Source of the DNA: Corynespora cassiicola
Taxonomy: Eukaryota; Ascomycota; Dothideomycetes; Pleosporales; Corynesporascaceae
Direction: 5' to 3'
NCBI GenBank assembly: GCA_022059125.1
Contig: JAEUWY010000015.1
Span: 1,798,001 to 1,862,000 of the forward strand
DNA: 64,000 nucleotides
Numbering within the stretch: the first letter of the stretch is position 1; each line of letters begins with the position of its first letter. The notes beneath the pieces were generated by a model, which saw only the letters and a list, made by a program, of their open reading frames with translations, did not search any database and was not told where the DNA came from. Positions 32,604-44,543 of the stretch are shown here, one piece after another. The position numbers and the translations under genes are program-made.

Positions 32604-34356
32604 TCAGAACCTCTCAATCAGTTTTACATAGAATGGAGTCTTGGTACGCATTATCCCGATTGAAGCTTCTCCTTGAAAGGGTAGCGGGAAATCCTGGGGA
32701 AACGAAGGTGAAATTTTGTAACGTCTGACCAAAATGGCCACAAGTGCTGTCGCAACGTGCATTGCCAGATGTCTTCCTGGACAGATCGTTTTGCCACCAC
32801 CGAATGGCCGAAAACTTTCACTGTGTTGGAGCTTGTTGTCTCTCAGAAATCTTGTGTGGTCAAACTTGGTCGGGTCTGGAAAAACTGTCTCATCCAAGGC
32901 AAGTTGGCGAGCAGAAAACATGAGCATACTTCCTTTTTTGATGAAGGCGTTTCCAATCGTGGAATCCTCAGTGACATTGCGCATAGTAGTTACCGATGTG
33001 TAGACTCGTAGAACTTCGTACCATACGCTGGACAGCACCGGACATGAACTAACTAAGAAGTATGTATCAATAGATCCATCTTCGGAGAAAGCTGGTGCGG
33101 TTTCCTTGCGTATGGCTTGCATCAAGTCTTTGTTATTGATCACATGGGCAACGAGCCATCCAGCAGCATCTGAAGGATTCATTGAGATTCTGTTTTACTT
33201 ATTAGCATTATTTGCTCTTTATCAAGCACTCGTAAGAGAGCCCTACCCCCAATGGAAAAGCATCATCAGTGCAGCCTTGTCAGTTTCATCCGTCAACACT
33301 TTCTGAAAGTCCTTCTCAAACATCGGAGTAAACCAGGCGGTAGACTTCTTCTCTTCGGGAGGAGTATTTATATAGCGGCGGTATGAGGCCAAGAGGCGGT
33401 TACAAAGCTTGACTTGTTTTCGCCTCATAAACCAGGGTACCTGATACCAAGCTTGCCATGCCAGCTCTGAGAAATCCATCATCGCGCGTGGTAAAGAGCT
33501 GTCGATTTCATTCAGCTTTGGTCCAAAGTAAGCATCTTGCAACGCGTGAATTATGTTCTCGCGAGTCCAATCCATGATAGACAAACATTTCATGGAATTT
33601 ATAGAAGTGTGGGCTGTAGCAAGTGTTTCGGGGGAGGAACGATCAACTAAGAAGCTGCATATATGCTGAGAGAGAACTTTTAGTTCAGTCCCAGAGGTTT
33701 GCCGAATCTGGTATTCGTGTGATAGGGGAATAACTCCTTTCGTGGGAGCACCGGATATTATTCGCGGATTCCAAAGTCGATTAGAGCCGTTTTTTGAAGC
33801 TCCTAAAGCAACAAGAGCTGACTTTAGTAATCCAGTAAATTCAAAAGTGACTGGTTTACTGTGTATTATTGCAATATGGTGAGGGTTGGTGATGATTTGG
33901 ATGGTTTTATTGAAGAGTTTAATAGAGAAGATTTCTCGGGTGTTCCCAAAAAACTCCCTGCAAAAGCTTTAGACTTGAAATGTATAGATCAAGTAAAACT
34001 GACCTTCCGTAGCTGAATAATCTTTCTGAGTCCATAAAGAACCATATTGTATGGCCTTGAAACTGTTAGTGATAGTATTTTTGGAATAGCAAGGAATTGC
34101 TCCTTACCAACAACTATAATAATCGTCAGCCTGTTGGTAGTCTATACACAGATAATGACCTACATGGTACTCTATACGGAAGCATGGGTGGTGAACGGGT
34201 ACTTTTGAGACTACTATGTTCTCTTTTGAATACTACTGGAGACATCCAAAAGCGGAACATGGTAGATAGGAGAACAAAGGCGCCTAGGATGGAAGGAAAT
34301 GCATTTCCGTAGCTCCATATGAGCTGAACCGACCTTTGAAGAATCTGGGCTAGCAT
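32604..34356 (-). CDS. Cytochrome P450 (CYP7/CYP8-like fungal type), possible weak splice site
   Basis: Best model: complement(join(32604..33189,33247..33957,34004..34062,34171..34356)), 513 residues. The N-terminus has a TM anchor (FPSILGAFVLLSTMFRFW) and a PPMLPYR hinge. After the first junction comes GHTIWFFMDSERLF, and the third exon begins in the segment EFFGNTREIFSIKLF; both match this P450 branch. The ExxR motif is EVLR. The heme loop FRPFGGGKTICPGRHLA is canonical. The first intron is a concern: the only donor that keeps frame is GTACCA, while a better donor (GTAGGT, 7 nt downstream) would break the frame. The gene is therefore either spliced at a weak site or slightly damaged. It is divergent from a second P450 across 1.1 kb. 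Confidence 0.75.
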
Positions 34357-35468
34357 GGCTACGTGGACTGAATAATCCAAGGCTATGTATGTCTGCTGGG
34401 AACGAGAAAATTAATGCACCCACGAAATTCAGTTTGTCCCTATATAACAATGTCTTTTCTAACTCCTACATGATACATCTTCACAGATTCACAGCCGAAG
34501 ATTTTCCAACTCCGAAGTTGTACTACATTCAACGAGTAAATATATCGATTCCTGGGAGGTATCCCCGATACATGGGGCTATGATTCGTTGATGACATGCA
34601 TGGTAACCAGGCAAAAAAAAGGGAGGGTTTAGGAGTCAGCGCACGGGATTCGAGTGATGATTCCCAAGAACACGCAAGATAGGGGCGGAGGAGATTCAGT
34701 TACGGTGAAATCTTGATTTACCTATGTATTTCCACCCAAGTTTAAACATACTATAGAAAGTTTTGCGAGAAAATGCGTAGGTCCTAACATGAAATTTCAG
34801 ATGCTGTCACCTCTTTTGTGATAAAGCTACGTCATTTAGGTGTCGGGTTTCGGATGTTCCGTTAGAGAAATCTGACCAACGCCTTTTTTTCCCATCACTT
34901 GCTTTATCGAGGCGCTGATCTTAACATCCGAAATAAGTCATACTAAGGGAATAACAAGCGAATGATTGACGATTGTCACGTCAGCTGATATGAACCAGGG
35001 CTGTGCCTTTTACTTTTTAGACACAGGTCAAAGAGTGTGGCACTCGCGGGCTCGGGTAATATCCGCGAATTGAATCATACTGAAACAGATGCAGCAACAG
35101 AGCGGCTCGCTGCCATGATGAGGCGTAAGATGAGCCAAGGCCACTTCGCATCCAGGGAATTTGTTCCATGGTGCTAATCATTTCAAGCCCCATTGGCAAT
35201 CACCCCGATAATCACCTCAAAAGTAAAGCCCGTGGCTCTTGGCACTTTAATTAATGTCTCAAACGAGGCGCAGCCTGCAAGAGGGGCTGAAATCGGAGCG
35301 GGGTCATCTCAATCTATCATGCCGCCCTCATTCAGATAAACCTCCCAGGCGCCAAGAACCGTGCCTCCTTTGCCAACATGAGCGTTTTTCACAGCGAGCC
35401 TCTCAACCTCATTTTCTGCACCTGAACATCCCATTTTATGTCATAGTCCATTCGATCTTAATCTTTCA
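34357..35468. other. Divergent intergenic region between two P450 genes
   Basis: 1.1 kb between outward-reading P450 starts. It presumably contains both promoters. No domain-bearing frame or repeat is seen. Confidence 0.45.
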
Positions 35469-37283
35469 ATGATGGCGAGTACACTAGCTATGTCTTTTTT
35501 CTGTCTAGTTCTAGCTCTTTTTCTTTACTATTTTCGAGATCTCAGGCGTGTACTGCAGACATGGAAATTTTTGTTAAAGGGCCGAGCAATAATGCTCGAG
35601 CATACACAGAAAGTGAGTCATATGCAACTTTGGTCATTGGGCTACGTTAACTCTTAGAATAACCTAGAACCCCCGCAAACCGTTTTCGCTAGCTATTCCA
35701 GGCAACCGTCTTCACGTAATGTGCTCGGAGGAACACTGGAACGATCTCAACAAGGCTCATACCAGCCAACTCTCCCCCAATGCAGCATCGAGAGAGGTGT
35801 GCGAACCTTCATTCTCATGATTTATAAGATGGCTGATATGGTCTACATCTATAGATGTTTCAGCCGAAGTATACTTTTGGGTTTGACTGGGCTGCACCCA
35901 GAGAGCATGTCAGTTTGGCTACGGTTCGATCTATCCGGAACATGACACAGCAGCTCCCATCTTTCCAGAAAAGGTTTGTAGCTATCTTGGATGACGAATT
36001 CAACAAAGCTCTTTCCAAAAGCCCGCAGATTGAAGGTACCCAATCCGAAAAGCTTGAATGCACTGAATATTTACATGTAATAGGATGGGCGCGTGTGACT
36101 TTTTGGACCACTGTCCGACGTGCAGTGACTAGGATCAATTCCCTCATATTCCTCGGAGAAGATATCGGTACTTTCCATTTAACACCTTTAGTGTCCTATC
36201 TGCTAAAATATTACTAGCTGATGACGAAGAGTTCATCACTCGTGGCTTGAGTTTTGTTGATCAGACTTCGGTTATACTTGAGTCGGTCCGCTTGGTTCCA
36301 TCATTTCTAGCTCCGTCAGTATCAACCTCGATCTTTTGGCATGACTGTAGCCACTGAAACAAGTTCAGGCTAGTAACGAAGTTGATAAAGGGACGCGGCC
36401 GCGATTCAGAATATGTTTTCAGAATTATGCGAGCCTTGGTGGCTGAGCGAGAATCTTACAAAGCCACTACCTCAGAATCATCATTAAAGAAGCCCGTATA
36501 GTACCCTAGATCGATTTGTGTATCGCTTTATTGATAACTTCAGAACACGATCCTAGAAGGAATTATCGATTATTGCCAGGACGATCGAAGTACCCAGCAG
36601 AATGTCGACACAATCATCACAACCTGGGTCATTTCCACGCTTGCCATTCCTGTTGTCGCCTGCCAACTCTTGCAGGACTTGTACATTCAGACCGATCATT
36701 TCGAACCACTGCGAAAAGAATGTCAATCAGTTCCTCTGCACGATTCTGGCCGTTCTCAGTATATATCTGATGAGATGGAGAAACTGCAGCTCCTAGAAGC
36801 ATTTACTATGGAATCATGGCGTACCAGGTGCTTCCAGTCCAACACAGTCCATCGCGTAGCCATGAAGCCTTTCCAGTTCTCAGATGGCTACAAAGTCAAT
36901 GCTGGTGAGGCGGTAGAGTTCCATCAGAATGGCCTGATGAACGACGAGTCGCTCTACCCCAATCCAATCGAATTTGACCCATCACGATTTATAAACAAGA
37001 ACAAATCACTTGTGGATACTGGGCTTGAATGGCCATTTTGGGGTGTCCCCAGACTGATTTGGTAAGTCGTACTCTATTGTTTAAGTGGCAAGCTGATTCT
37101 AACCGCCGTGTTCTTAGTCCTGGTCGTTGGCATGTATCAAATGTCCAGAAACTTCTGGCGGTATATATGATGCAAAATTTCGAGGCAAAACTAGAGAGCA
37201 TAAAGAATCTGAATTTTGAGTGGCGAGATGCACTTGTACCAAACCAAAAGAACATACTATTATTAAAAAGACGGACAAAGTAG
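35469..37283 (+). CDS. Cytochrome P450 with atypical heme loop, seven exons
   Basis: Exons join(35469..35612,35668..35796,35855..36167,36218..36314,36369..36495,36544..37061,37118..37283) close in frame to 497 residues, although no single open frame covers more than about a quarter of the gene. The N-terminus is a TM anchor. PFSLAIPGNRLHVMCS, FTFGFDWAAPREHV-like and FLAPLVTKLIKGRG segments match fungal P450s of the ent-kaurene-oxidase-like group. ExxR is ESWR and the PERF-like region is PIEFDPSRF. The heme loop reads WGVPRLICPGR: the Cys is present, but Trp replaces the usual Phe at -7 and Pro the usual Gly at -4. The gene is probably intact but divergent. One donor (GTATAG) is weak. Confidence 0.74.
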
Positions 37284-37477
37284 GCTTTTGTTGTCATCTT
37301 TCTGAGAGATGCAGAAAAATGGCACATACACATTGGATATTCATCTTGTATCCATACAGCTCTCATAGATATTACACAGCTGCTAGATCCCACTCATTTA
37401 TGAATGCAAGATCACACACTTCATTTAATCATTTATCGTGATACTAACTCTAAGTAGAATTGTAAGCCGAATTTAAC

Positions 37478-39258
37478 TTATCTAACAATACTATTGATGA
37501 ATGTGACCCCTTCCACTCTATCATCATCATCTTCGATATAGCTTTTGTCCGCGCGGAACACTAAATTAGAAACATTTTGCCCATATTGAGGCCATATGGG
37601 GATTCCAGAAACTAATTCATATTTAATTAGTAAATAAACCTATGTTTTATAGAAGCTGTTGTTCACGTACCTCCATGACCATTGGGATCCAGGTCATAAG
37701 CAAACGCTGTCCACATGCGATTGACTAGATTGGACAAAGCAATATTGGCTGAGCTATTACCGAGAGGCGTAATTTGTTGTTGAATATTGCCAAATACGAA
37801 AGGGATCTTCATCGAGTTAGAAAACGACGTTTTTTTTTCCCTCAGACTTAGAAATGACCTACCTCAGAGAAATGGTTTATACCAATGTTAGTCGGCGTGT
37901 TGTTGAATTTAGGCGCGTCCCATCGGTAAGAATACACATTTTCCACATGCTTGCTCATTTCTTCAGCCAATAGTCTGCGCGGTGCATACATTGTCAAATC
38001 GGTAGCAATACTTTGATATCTCTTCCATTGGAGTCCATTTTCTGGCCAAGTCCGGTTACCCCAACCGTAGGGCAAACCAAGTGCAGGGTCGTTAGGATAA
38101 AGTTCGAGGAGCTTCCTTGCTTCTTCTTCGTTTACGTTCCATCTTTTTGATGTTAAAAGCTGCTCAATAGCCTGTGCGTCGGTATTGACGCCAGTGACAC
38201 CGAAGCCTTCGTCCGTATTGGTTCCCAGAATGATCGGTATCTTTGCGAATTTGCCTTGTGTGAGAGATTCCTGACCGTAGCGTGTGATGAAAGAGCCGTC
38301 AATCACGTGAAACCATTCCAACCCTTGGTTTCCGTAAGGTGCGATCACTTCATAAGGAACCTCCTGCAGACACTTGAGTGTATCTTTTGCATCAGAACAT
38401 CCCACCGACTCGGTAAGATTGTCGTACATGCGCTGGTACCAATCGGTCCCGTTGAATGGTGGACCTACTGCTCCACCACTCTCAAGAATAGCTGCCCGAA
38501 ATAAATTTTCGTGGTCGCCATCAAACGCATTGATGTGATCGCCTACAGAATAGGCACCCGCAGACTCCCCCCAAATAGTAACCTTCCCAGGATCCCCACC
38601 AAAAGATGATATATACTTGTTGACCCATTGCAAGGCCAGGCGTTGATCTCGGAGCCCAAGGTTTTGGTTTCCAGCCTCGTTGATTTCTTCACTGCTAATG
38701 AAACCGAAGGCTGCCATGCGATAGTTGATGGATATACCGATAACTGGCTTATTAATCAAAACAGATTGCTTAACAATATAGCTCATGTTGTATCTAATCA
38801 ATGGTCAATCCTGATAGCAAGGTCGATGTGGAGATTCCAAACCTTGGGTCGCTTGTAGCACCCTGCTGCCAGCCGCCACCATATATCCAAAGAAGCACTG
38901 GAAGATGTTCTTCAGTAGTGTTTGGCTTGATTATGTTCAAATGAAGACAATCTTCCCCCATCTTTGTCCATCCACCGTTGACGAGCGTGTTGGTGTCGGA
39001 GCCGTAGCCCCTGCAGTCGAGGCCATATTGCGAGACATTGAAATGTTTCTCTGGTGCGTTCTGAGACAACTCTGCCGGGGCAAATCGCACTGGCTTAGGG
39101 GCATATTTGATTCCAAGGTAGACTTCCTGGTCAAACTCGGCAAGATATCTTCCGTGAAAGATACCAGCGTCGGATTCCACGATAGGACTAGCGGAAATAA
39201 CTTGAATGAGGATGGTCGTAACGAGACTGCAAAGCAGCCGTGCCTCAAGCTTGACCAT
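37478..39258 (-). CDS. Secreted type-B carboxylesterase/lipase
   Basis: Four exons, complement(join(37478..37611,37671..37806,37863..38793,38843..39258)), give 538 residues, the usual length for fungal type-B esterases. A signal peptide (about 23 residues, ending VISA) is followed by EDCLHLNI and the oxyanion segment WIYGGGWQQG. The nucleophile elbow is GESAGA, the acid segment is TNTDEGF, and the catalytic His lies in IGINHFSEIPFVFGN across the third junction. Several N-x-S/T sites are present. It hydrolyses esters outside the cell; the substrate is unknown. The first intron has an unusual donor (GTTTGG), chosen because it rejoins DPRYNMSYIV, a conserved family stretch. Confidence 0.84.
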
Positions 39259-40065
39259 TGCGCTGGGTCGATAGATAGCAACGGCAACCTCTGTAGTTTC
39301 TATTTACTTATTAAGTACATTTTCCCTTCATGACTGCTGACGATGAATTGTGATCACTGCCGACGTATTGAAGCATGCATGGGTGGAAAGTCCACCAATG
39401 GGACCTTAGCGTGGCAGCCTGGAACACAATTTGATCGGCGTTACTCCCTTTATTAAGACTTTTTTACGAAGCTTCTATAAAAGCACAGACCTACATTCAC
39501 TAGAGCCTTGGATGACATTGTGTCACAGTTGCTTTGTTAGCCTAAGTAGCTTTCTCAGTTTGCCACATATTTTGTATGCTACGAAGGTCTGAAAAATCAA
39601 GGCAAGTCGTTAACATCTGAACTTCTAATGATCGTCGACATTAATATAACCGGAAAATGGACGAGCAGCTTTCCACTACCCCGCGTCCCCACACATGTAC
39701 CCCGGCAAAGAGAGAATTCCTCCGCAACGAATGCTTAATCAGCAACGACTAGCCTGCGCATTGGCCCCCAAGCTGCCAGCACCGTCCCATGTCACTGACA
39801 GCCTTATCGCGATTTGACACTCAGGGTGCCGATGCCCGAGCCCAATCCACTTTCCACTGTTCAGATCTCGTATCAAGGTTGTCATGACTTTGTAGTCCAT
39901 TACAAAATAAGTCGCGCTACGGCTCGATCGAACGTCCGTGCAGGACAGCAGCGTATAACCGAGGTCAGACCTTGCGATGAGCCCGTAAAATTGGACACCG
40001 CTCGCCTTAGAGGCACATGCAAATATTAAACCGGCACTATGTTTCCTTCTATGCATGTACGCTAG
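39259..40065. other. Intergenic, no supported gene
   Basis: Promoter side of the carboxylesterase and 3' flank of the next membrane-protein gene. No feature is recognised. Confidence 0.4.
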
Positions 40066-41725
40066 CTACAATGCTTGCAGCGCTGAATCTTCTGCCGCGA
40101 GAGCTGGTTCAATCTCGTGCTGTTGCATCCGTCCTTCCTCAGACTGTGAGATTTCTCCTGACCACCTCGGTGTGAATTCTACGTATGCCCACTGCCAGAC
40201 TATGGGAACCCAAACAATGACGGCGACAATCTGACCGAAGCTCCAGTCCATGGGATCCATCATCTTGAGCGACGTGCCTATCGATAACAGAGAAAGCTGG
40301 ATGCCCATGCCTGCAAGGAAACAAAGAATGAACAACCAATAGACGACCGGGTTGTGCAAAATTTTGTTCCCAAAAGATCGAATTTTTGGGATCAATTGCA
40401 CCGCCAGTAAGATAGCGAAGCAGAAAGTTGCGAAGGACCAGATGATTGGCGTCAACACCCGAAGGTTGCGAGAACTGGAGCTGATCGCGTCGCGGCCAAC
40501 GTTGAATGTGCTACCTGGACAGACCGCGAGCGCAGAATAATCTCCACAAGCTTGTATGGCAGAAAGCTTGAAGAAGAATTGCTGATAAGCCCGGTATCTA
40601 AGGTTATCCCGCTTCAAGTCGTGGTTGAATGGGATCAGATGCTCATAGAGCGTCCAGTATACGATCGTGGAAAGAAGCCAACATAGAATGGTGTGTATCG
40701 TGATTCCTAGACCGGCTTTGTTCCATCGAAAGAGGAGAAAATAAGTAAAGACTACCGGCAAAGCCCCATTGGTGGCAAGCGGGATGAGAAGAAAGGTGAA
40801 GAGCAAGTCAGTTGATGAGAATATGCCCTGGCATAGCGAGGCGATCTGCAGGGAGCCGCTGAAAAAGCATTGCGCAAGATGAAGCTGTTCCAAGGCTTCT
40901 GCGAAAATTTCGCGATGGGACTTAACATATTCTTTCTTTCCTTTCTCCTCATCCTTTTGATTAACTGGGCCGTATGCGTCATGATTCTGATGCTTTGATT
41001 TTTTGGTCCTCGTACGGTCATGGAATATGAAGACAAAACAAAACAAAACCACCAGGACGCATTGGAGGATATACGAGGAAAAGACCTAGAAAGTGTGTCA
41101 GTAGGGCCATTTGTCAGGTTTCAGGCTAAAGAGTTGAACATACCCCAATACCCACAATGTCATCATCCGCGAATGGCAGGCTATCATAGTCCCCCGTACA
41201 AAGAGCATTGATACATTCATTCATCCCTTGGAGGTTCGGAAAGTTGTCATTTCCAATCAAATTTACGCCAGAACATTTGTATCCGCAGATGCTCCTGTTT
41301 CGCGCATGCTCGCACGTTGCAGTCAAACAGTCGGTCAAGGCGAAGGTGATATCTCGTTTCTCAACTTCGGTGATTTCTTGTGGGATAAACTTTTGCACCT
41401 TCGTTGAAATTTCTGGGGAGAGAGCTCCCTGGGATAGCAGCCTAGACAGTTGGGGTACGTTTGAACAGGTGTTGTGATGACGGACGGGAGCCTGTCCGTT
41501 GCCAACAATTGCCAAGTCCTCCCGCAAAGACGAATACAAATACCTTCTTTTACGACAATGTTCTACGCATGTACCGTTGCAGCCTTGGGTGAAGACAGTG
41601 CTGTCGTCTGCAAATATCTGCCGGCATGCTGGCGATGACTGGTCGTCGAGAGTGCAGCAGTTACGGAGATCCGCTTCTATACCAATATTGTCGCAAAATA
41701 TAAGTGCGCTCGTGTTGATAGCCAT
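40066..41725 (-). CDS. Cys-rich N-terminal domain fused to a multi-TM membrane protein, function unknown
   Basis: Two exons, complement(join(40066..41085,41144..41725)), give 533 residues. The 58-nt intron has donor GTATGT and acceptor TCTAG in phase 0. The first about 190 residues carry some 18 Cys (for example CNGTCVEHC, CLTATCEHARNRSICGYKC), suggesting a disulfide-rich domain outside the cell or in the secretory lumen. A first TM follows at about 190-210, then a charged Lys/Glu-rich loop and six more hydrophobic spans. No known motif is visible. Similar unnamed proteins occur in fungi. It is the last gene before the polyketide cluster, and may be the border gene or a co-opted member; position alone cannot decide. 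Confidence 0.7.
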
Positions 41726-42270
41726 GGAATAAGAATGGCTTTGCGCATGTGGGTAAGATGGTGTAGCTTTAAATGTTTGCTACGACTTCAGCCCCTTCAT
41801 TACGTCATTGAACCTACTCAGCTGCCAAGAGGAGACTCAGCTATGTGGAGACGTACTGGGAGGCCTAAAAACCGTTCTACATTCTCATTGGAGCCCGCGC
41901 ATCTTTTTATTTGCATGTGGGTGCCGATCTTTGTGAGCAACCGATCGTCAAAAACCATCAACAGCGACAGTCGCAAATAAGATTCGAAACCTGGCCTCGA
42001 AGTGAAACTGGATACATTTTAGTGGAATTCTATAGTAAAAAATCATATTGTGATCAAACAATGAATGTGTATTGCATGAATGCACCTGCAGTGTGACCTT
42101 TACACGTTAAATGTAGATAAGACGTGAGTCTGATGGGAAAATAGAAGTGGAAGCTAAGTAAGGTTACCAAGCCAGTTGAGCATTTGTTATCTAAACAGGC
42201 AAAGAGACAGTCTCTATTGTGTCCATTGGAACACTTACATTAGGAAATTGTCTTGCAGGATGTACACTAT
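41726..42270. other. Intergenic, left border of the polyketide cluster
   Basis: Between the start of the Cys-rich membrane protein and the 3' end of the multicopper oxidase. No frame with a domain and no repeat is seen. Confidence 0.4.
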
Positions 42271-44177
42271 TCACGGCAGTCGCTTGAATCCGTTCCATTC
42301 CAGATATTCTTCCGGAACGTTGGGGAACTGATCCACGCCATCCAAGATCACAATGCCCATGCCCCCCGCGAGATGCGTCTGAATATGACAGTGAAATAAC
42401 CATGCTCCTGCGATGTCCACTTTGTATCTAAGCGCCAACCACGAGTTATTGTTGACTGCCTCTAGAGTTTTGAAAGTGTCCTTGTACGGGGGATCGACCA
42501 AGTTGAATGTACCTAGTGGCAATTCATTCGCAGCCTCCGATACTGTTGCCCAAGGGAAAGATCCAAGGCCTTGCCCAATGACGAAAGCTTTGTTTCCGTG
42601 TTTGTGCATGGGATGCGCCTGTGCGAAAGGTCCTTCGATCTCGAGAACCAAGTCAACCCACTCACCGATGTGAGTCTTCATGATGAGTTCGCTGGCAGCG
42701 ACTTGATTGGGCTCGCCAAAGAGTAAAGGTCGTGCGCGATTTTCTTCGCTAATGTTGTATCCCGCGCCACCTGAAAGTGTCCATTCGTACGCGCCATACG
42801 GTTGGCCCAGCTTTCGGACCAAGAACTTGTGTGTTCGGTGTGCCACCGCAGAGGGTCTCATTGGGGGATATGGCCGGGCGTCTAGTTCCGAAAAGCGGGT
42901 GATTCTTGCGACCAAATCCTGCCCCGCGTAGTTCATCAGGGGTTCAGGATGAGGTGGGTCATCCATGACACCATTATAAGATAGCGCAGCAAACCCTCCA
43001 AGTACTTGCCCAAGCAAGTCGTTTGCGATGCGTATAGTGTATTTCCCAACTTCTTGATCAAGTTTGACAAAGACTGAATATCGCTGGCCATTGGTGATAA
43101 TAATTTGATCGACAATTTGAGGATATATGTATTGCCCATCTACGGCGTAGACATGCAGAGGATGGTTATCGATTGTGACTTTCAACGGATACAGGCCACC
43201 TGGATTAATGAAAGTCAAAGCGGCCCACTTTTCGCCTGAATGCACCCGAAACGTAAAGTTTCCTTGTCCTCCAACACCAGGAATACACTTTCGGTATGCT
43301 TGGGGTGGTAGGGAATCCAGATTGAGCGAAAAATTGCCTTGGAACAACTGGAGCGGGGGAACGCATCCTTTATCAGTTATGCCTTTTTCATTCGTGGGTC
43401 CAAGTATAGCCCTGACCAGTGGGCTAGTAAAACTGTCGAGAGTATCGCGATCGAAACAGTATTGAGAGCCCTGCAATGTAACTAAGCAAATTGCGGAGCA
43501 AATAGGGGGGGAGGCATTTTTCTTACTGCGCCATTGACAATGATAGAGTCCATACAAGTATAATCAATGTTCGCCTCACGCTCCACCTCATAAAAGTCTT
43601 GCGAATTGTACTGACTCCAGTCGGAGATCATCACAGTCTCGAGTTTTTTCTCTGCCAATCTCATTGCCATCCAATCCTCTGGATCGCGACTAATCATATG
43701 GAATGGCCGCTCCATCTCGTCTAGGGGTGTAATGATGATGGCACCGTAAACACCGTCCATCATCTGTGAACGACTATGGGCATGGTAGAAATATACTCCA
43801 GGCTCGTCAGCGATCCATTTATAGAGATATGAAGCTCCTGGCTGGATTGGTCGCTGGGATACTCCAGGGGTACCGTCCGACCATGGCGAAGCCCGTTGGC
43901 TAATCCCATGGAAGTGGATGGTTGTTTCTTCTCTCAAGTGATTTTGAACAAGAAATTCGACTTTGTCCCCATGATTGACTCGGAGGCTCGGACCAGTAAA
44001 TGTTTCATTCACAAGAATGGCTTTCCGAAAACCCGCACCAGTTGGGTTGACATCTCCACGGGAAAGTTGAATTTGAAATCGCACTGTGTGCTTGGATATC
44101 TCATCATTCAATCCTGAACAAATTTTGTTTAAAAAGCACGTGATGGTTACAGCAAAGTAGTAAATCAAAGAGAGCAT
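42271..44177 (-). CDS. Secreted laccase-like multicopper oxidase of the perylenequinone cluster (CTB12-type)
   Basis: Two exons, complement(join(42271..43470,43527..44177)), give 616 residues. A signal peptide is followed by three cupredoxin domains. Copper ligands are all present: HFHG at about 88-91, HAH at about 132-134, HPMHKHG near 503, and HCHIQTHLAGGM near 577, the type-1 Cys being in HCH with Met as the axial residue. HFHG and HAH replace the usual HWHG and HSH. In cercosporin, elsinochrome and hypocrellin producers a cluster-encoded oxidase of this kind couples two naphthol units to the perylenequinone core. It is divergent from a fasciclin gene, its known partner in those clusters. 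Confidence 0.88.
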
Positions 44178-44543
44178 TTTGTGACCGCTGTGTGGTATGA
44201 GAAATTGGCCTACACACGCTTTTCCTCCTGGACATTAGAGATACCCATGCCATAGCTCGCAAACCCTTTGACCGGTGAACGAATATTTTAACCCGATCTA
44301 AGATTAAATTAAGCCTCGCAGGAGCATCGGTCATCGATAAGCGCAGGGGTGTGTTGGCATTCGCCGATGGAGCTTTTGCCGAGGCTCACCAATCCGCGGT
44401 TGCCTGTGTTTAGCTGTCGACTCACGTCAACCACGTCAACTTTGGTCGAATACGGCCATAGACGAGAGCCCGCAAAGCCCTAATTTGCCCTGAAGATATT
44501 GAAAATCCACCAACTTTTTTGAAGAGCATAAGCAACTTTCGCG
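44178..44543. promoter_or_regulatory. Bidirectional promoter, multicopper oxidase / fasciclin
   Basis: 366 bp between two divergent cluster genes. It contains the 12-mer ATCGGTCATCGA at 44326-44337, shared with the exporter/methyltransferase promoter, and a TATTTTAA stretch near 44284. Confidence 0.6.
44326..44337 (+). promoter_or_regulatory. Candidate AflR-type regulator site (TCG-N5-CGA)
   Basis: ATCGGTCATCGA, with the TCG-N5-CGA arrangement bound by AflR-type zinc-cluster proteins. The inner bases differ from the aflatoxin consensus at one position. The same 12-mer occurs at 58487-58498. Confidence 0.5.

Noticed and set aside
35469..37283. Reading the plus-strand P450 as a pseudogene because its frames are short and scattered
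   Set aside because: Seven exons with acceptable splice sites join into a complete 497-residue protein.
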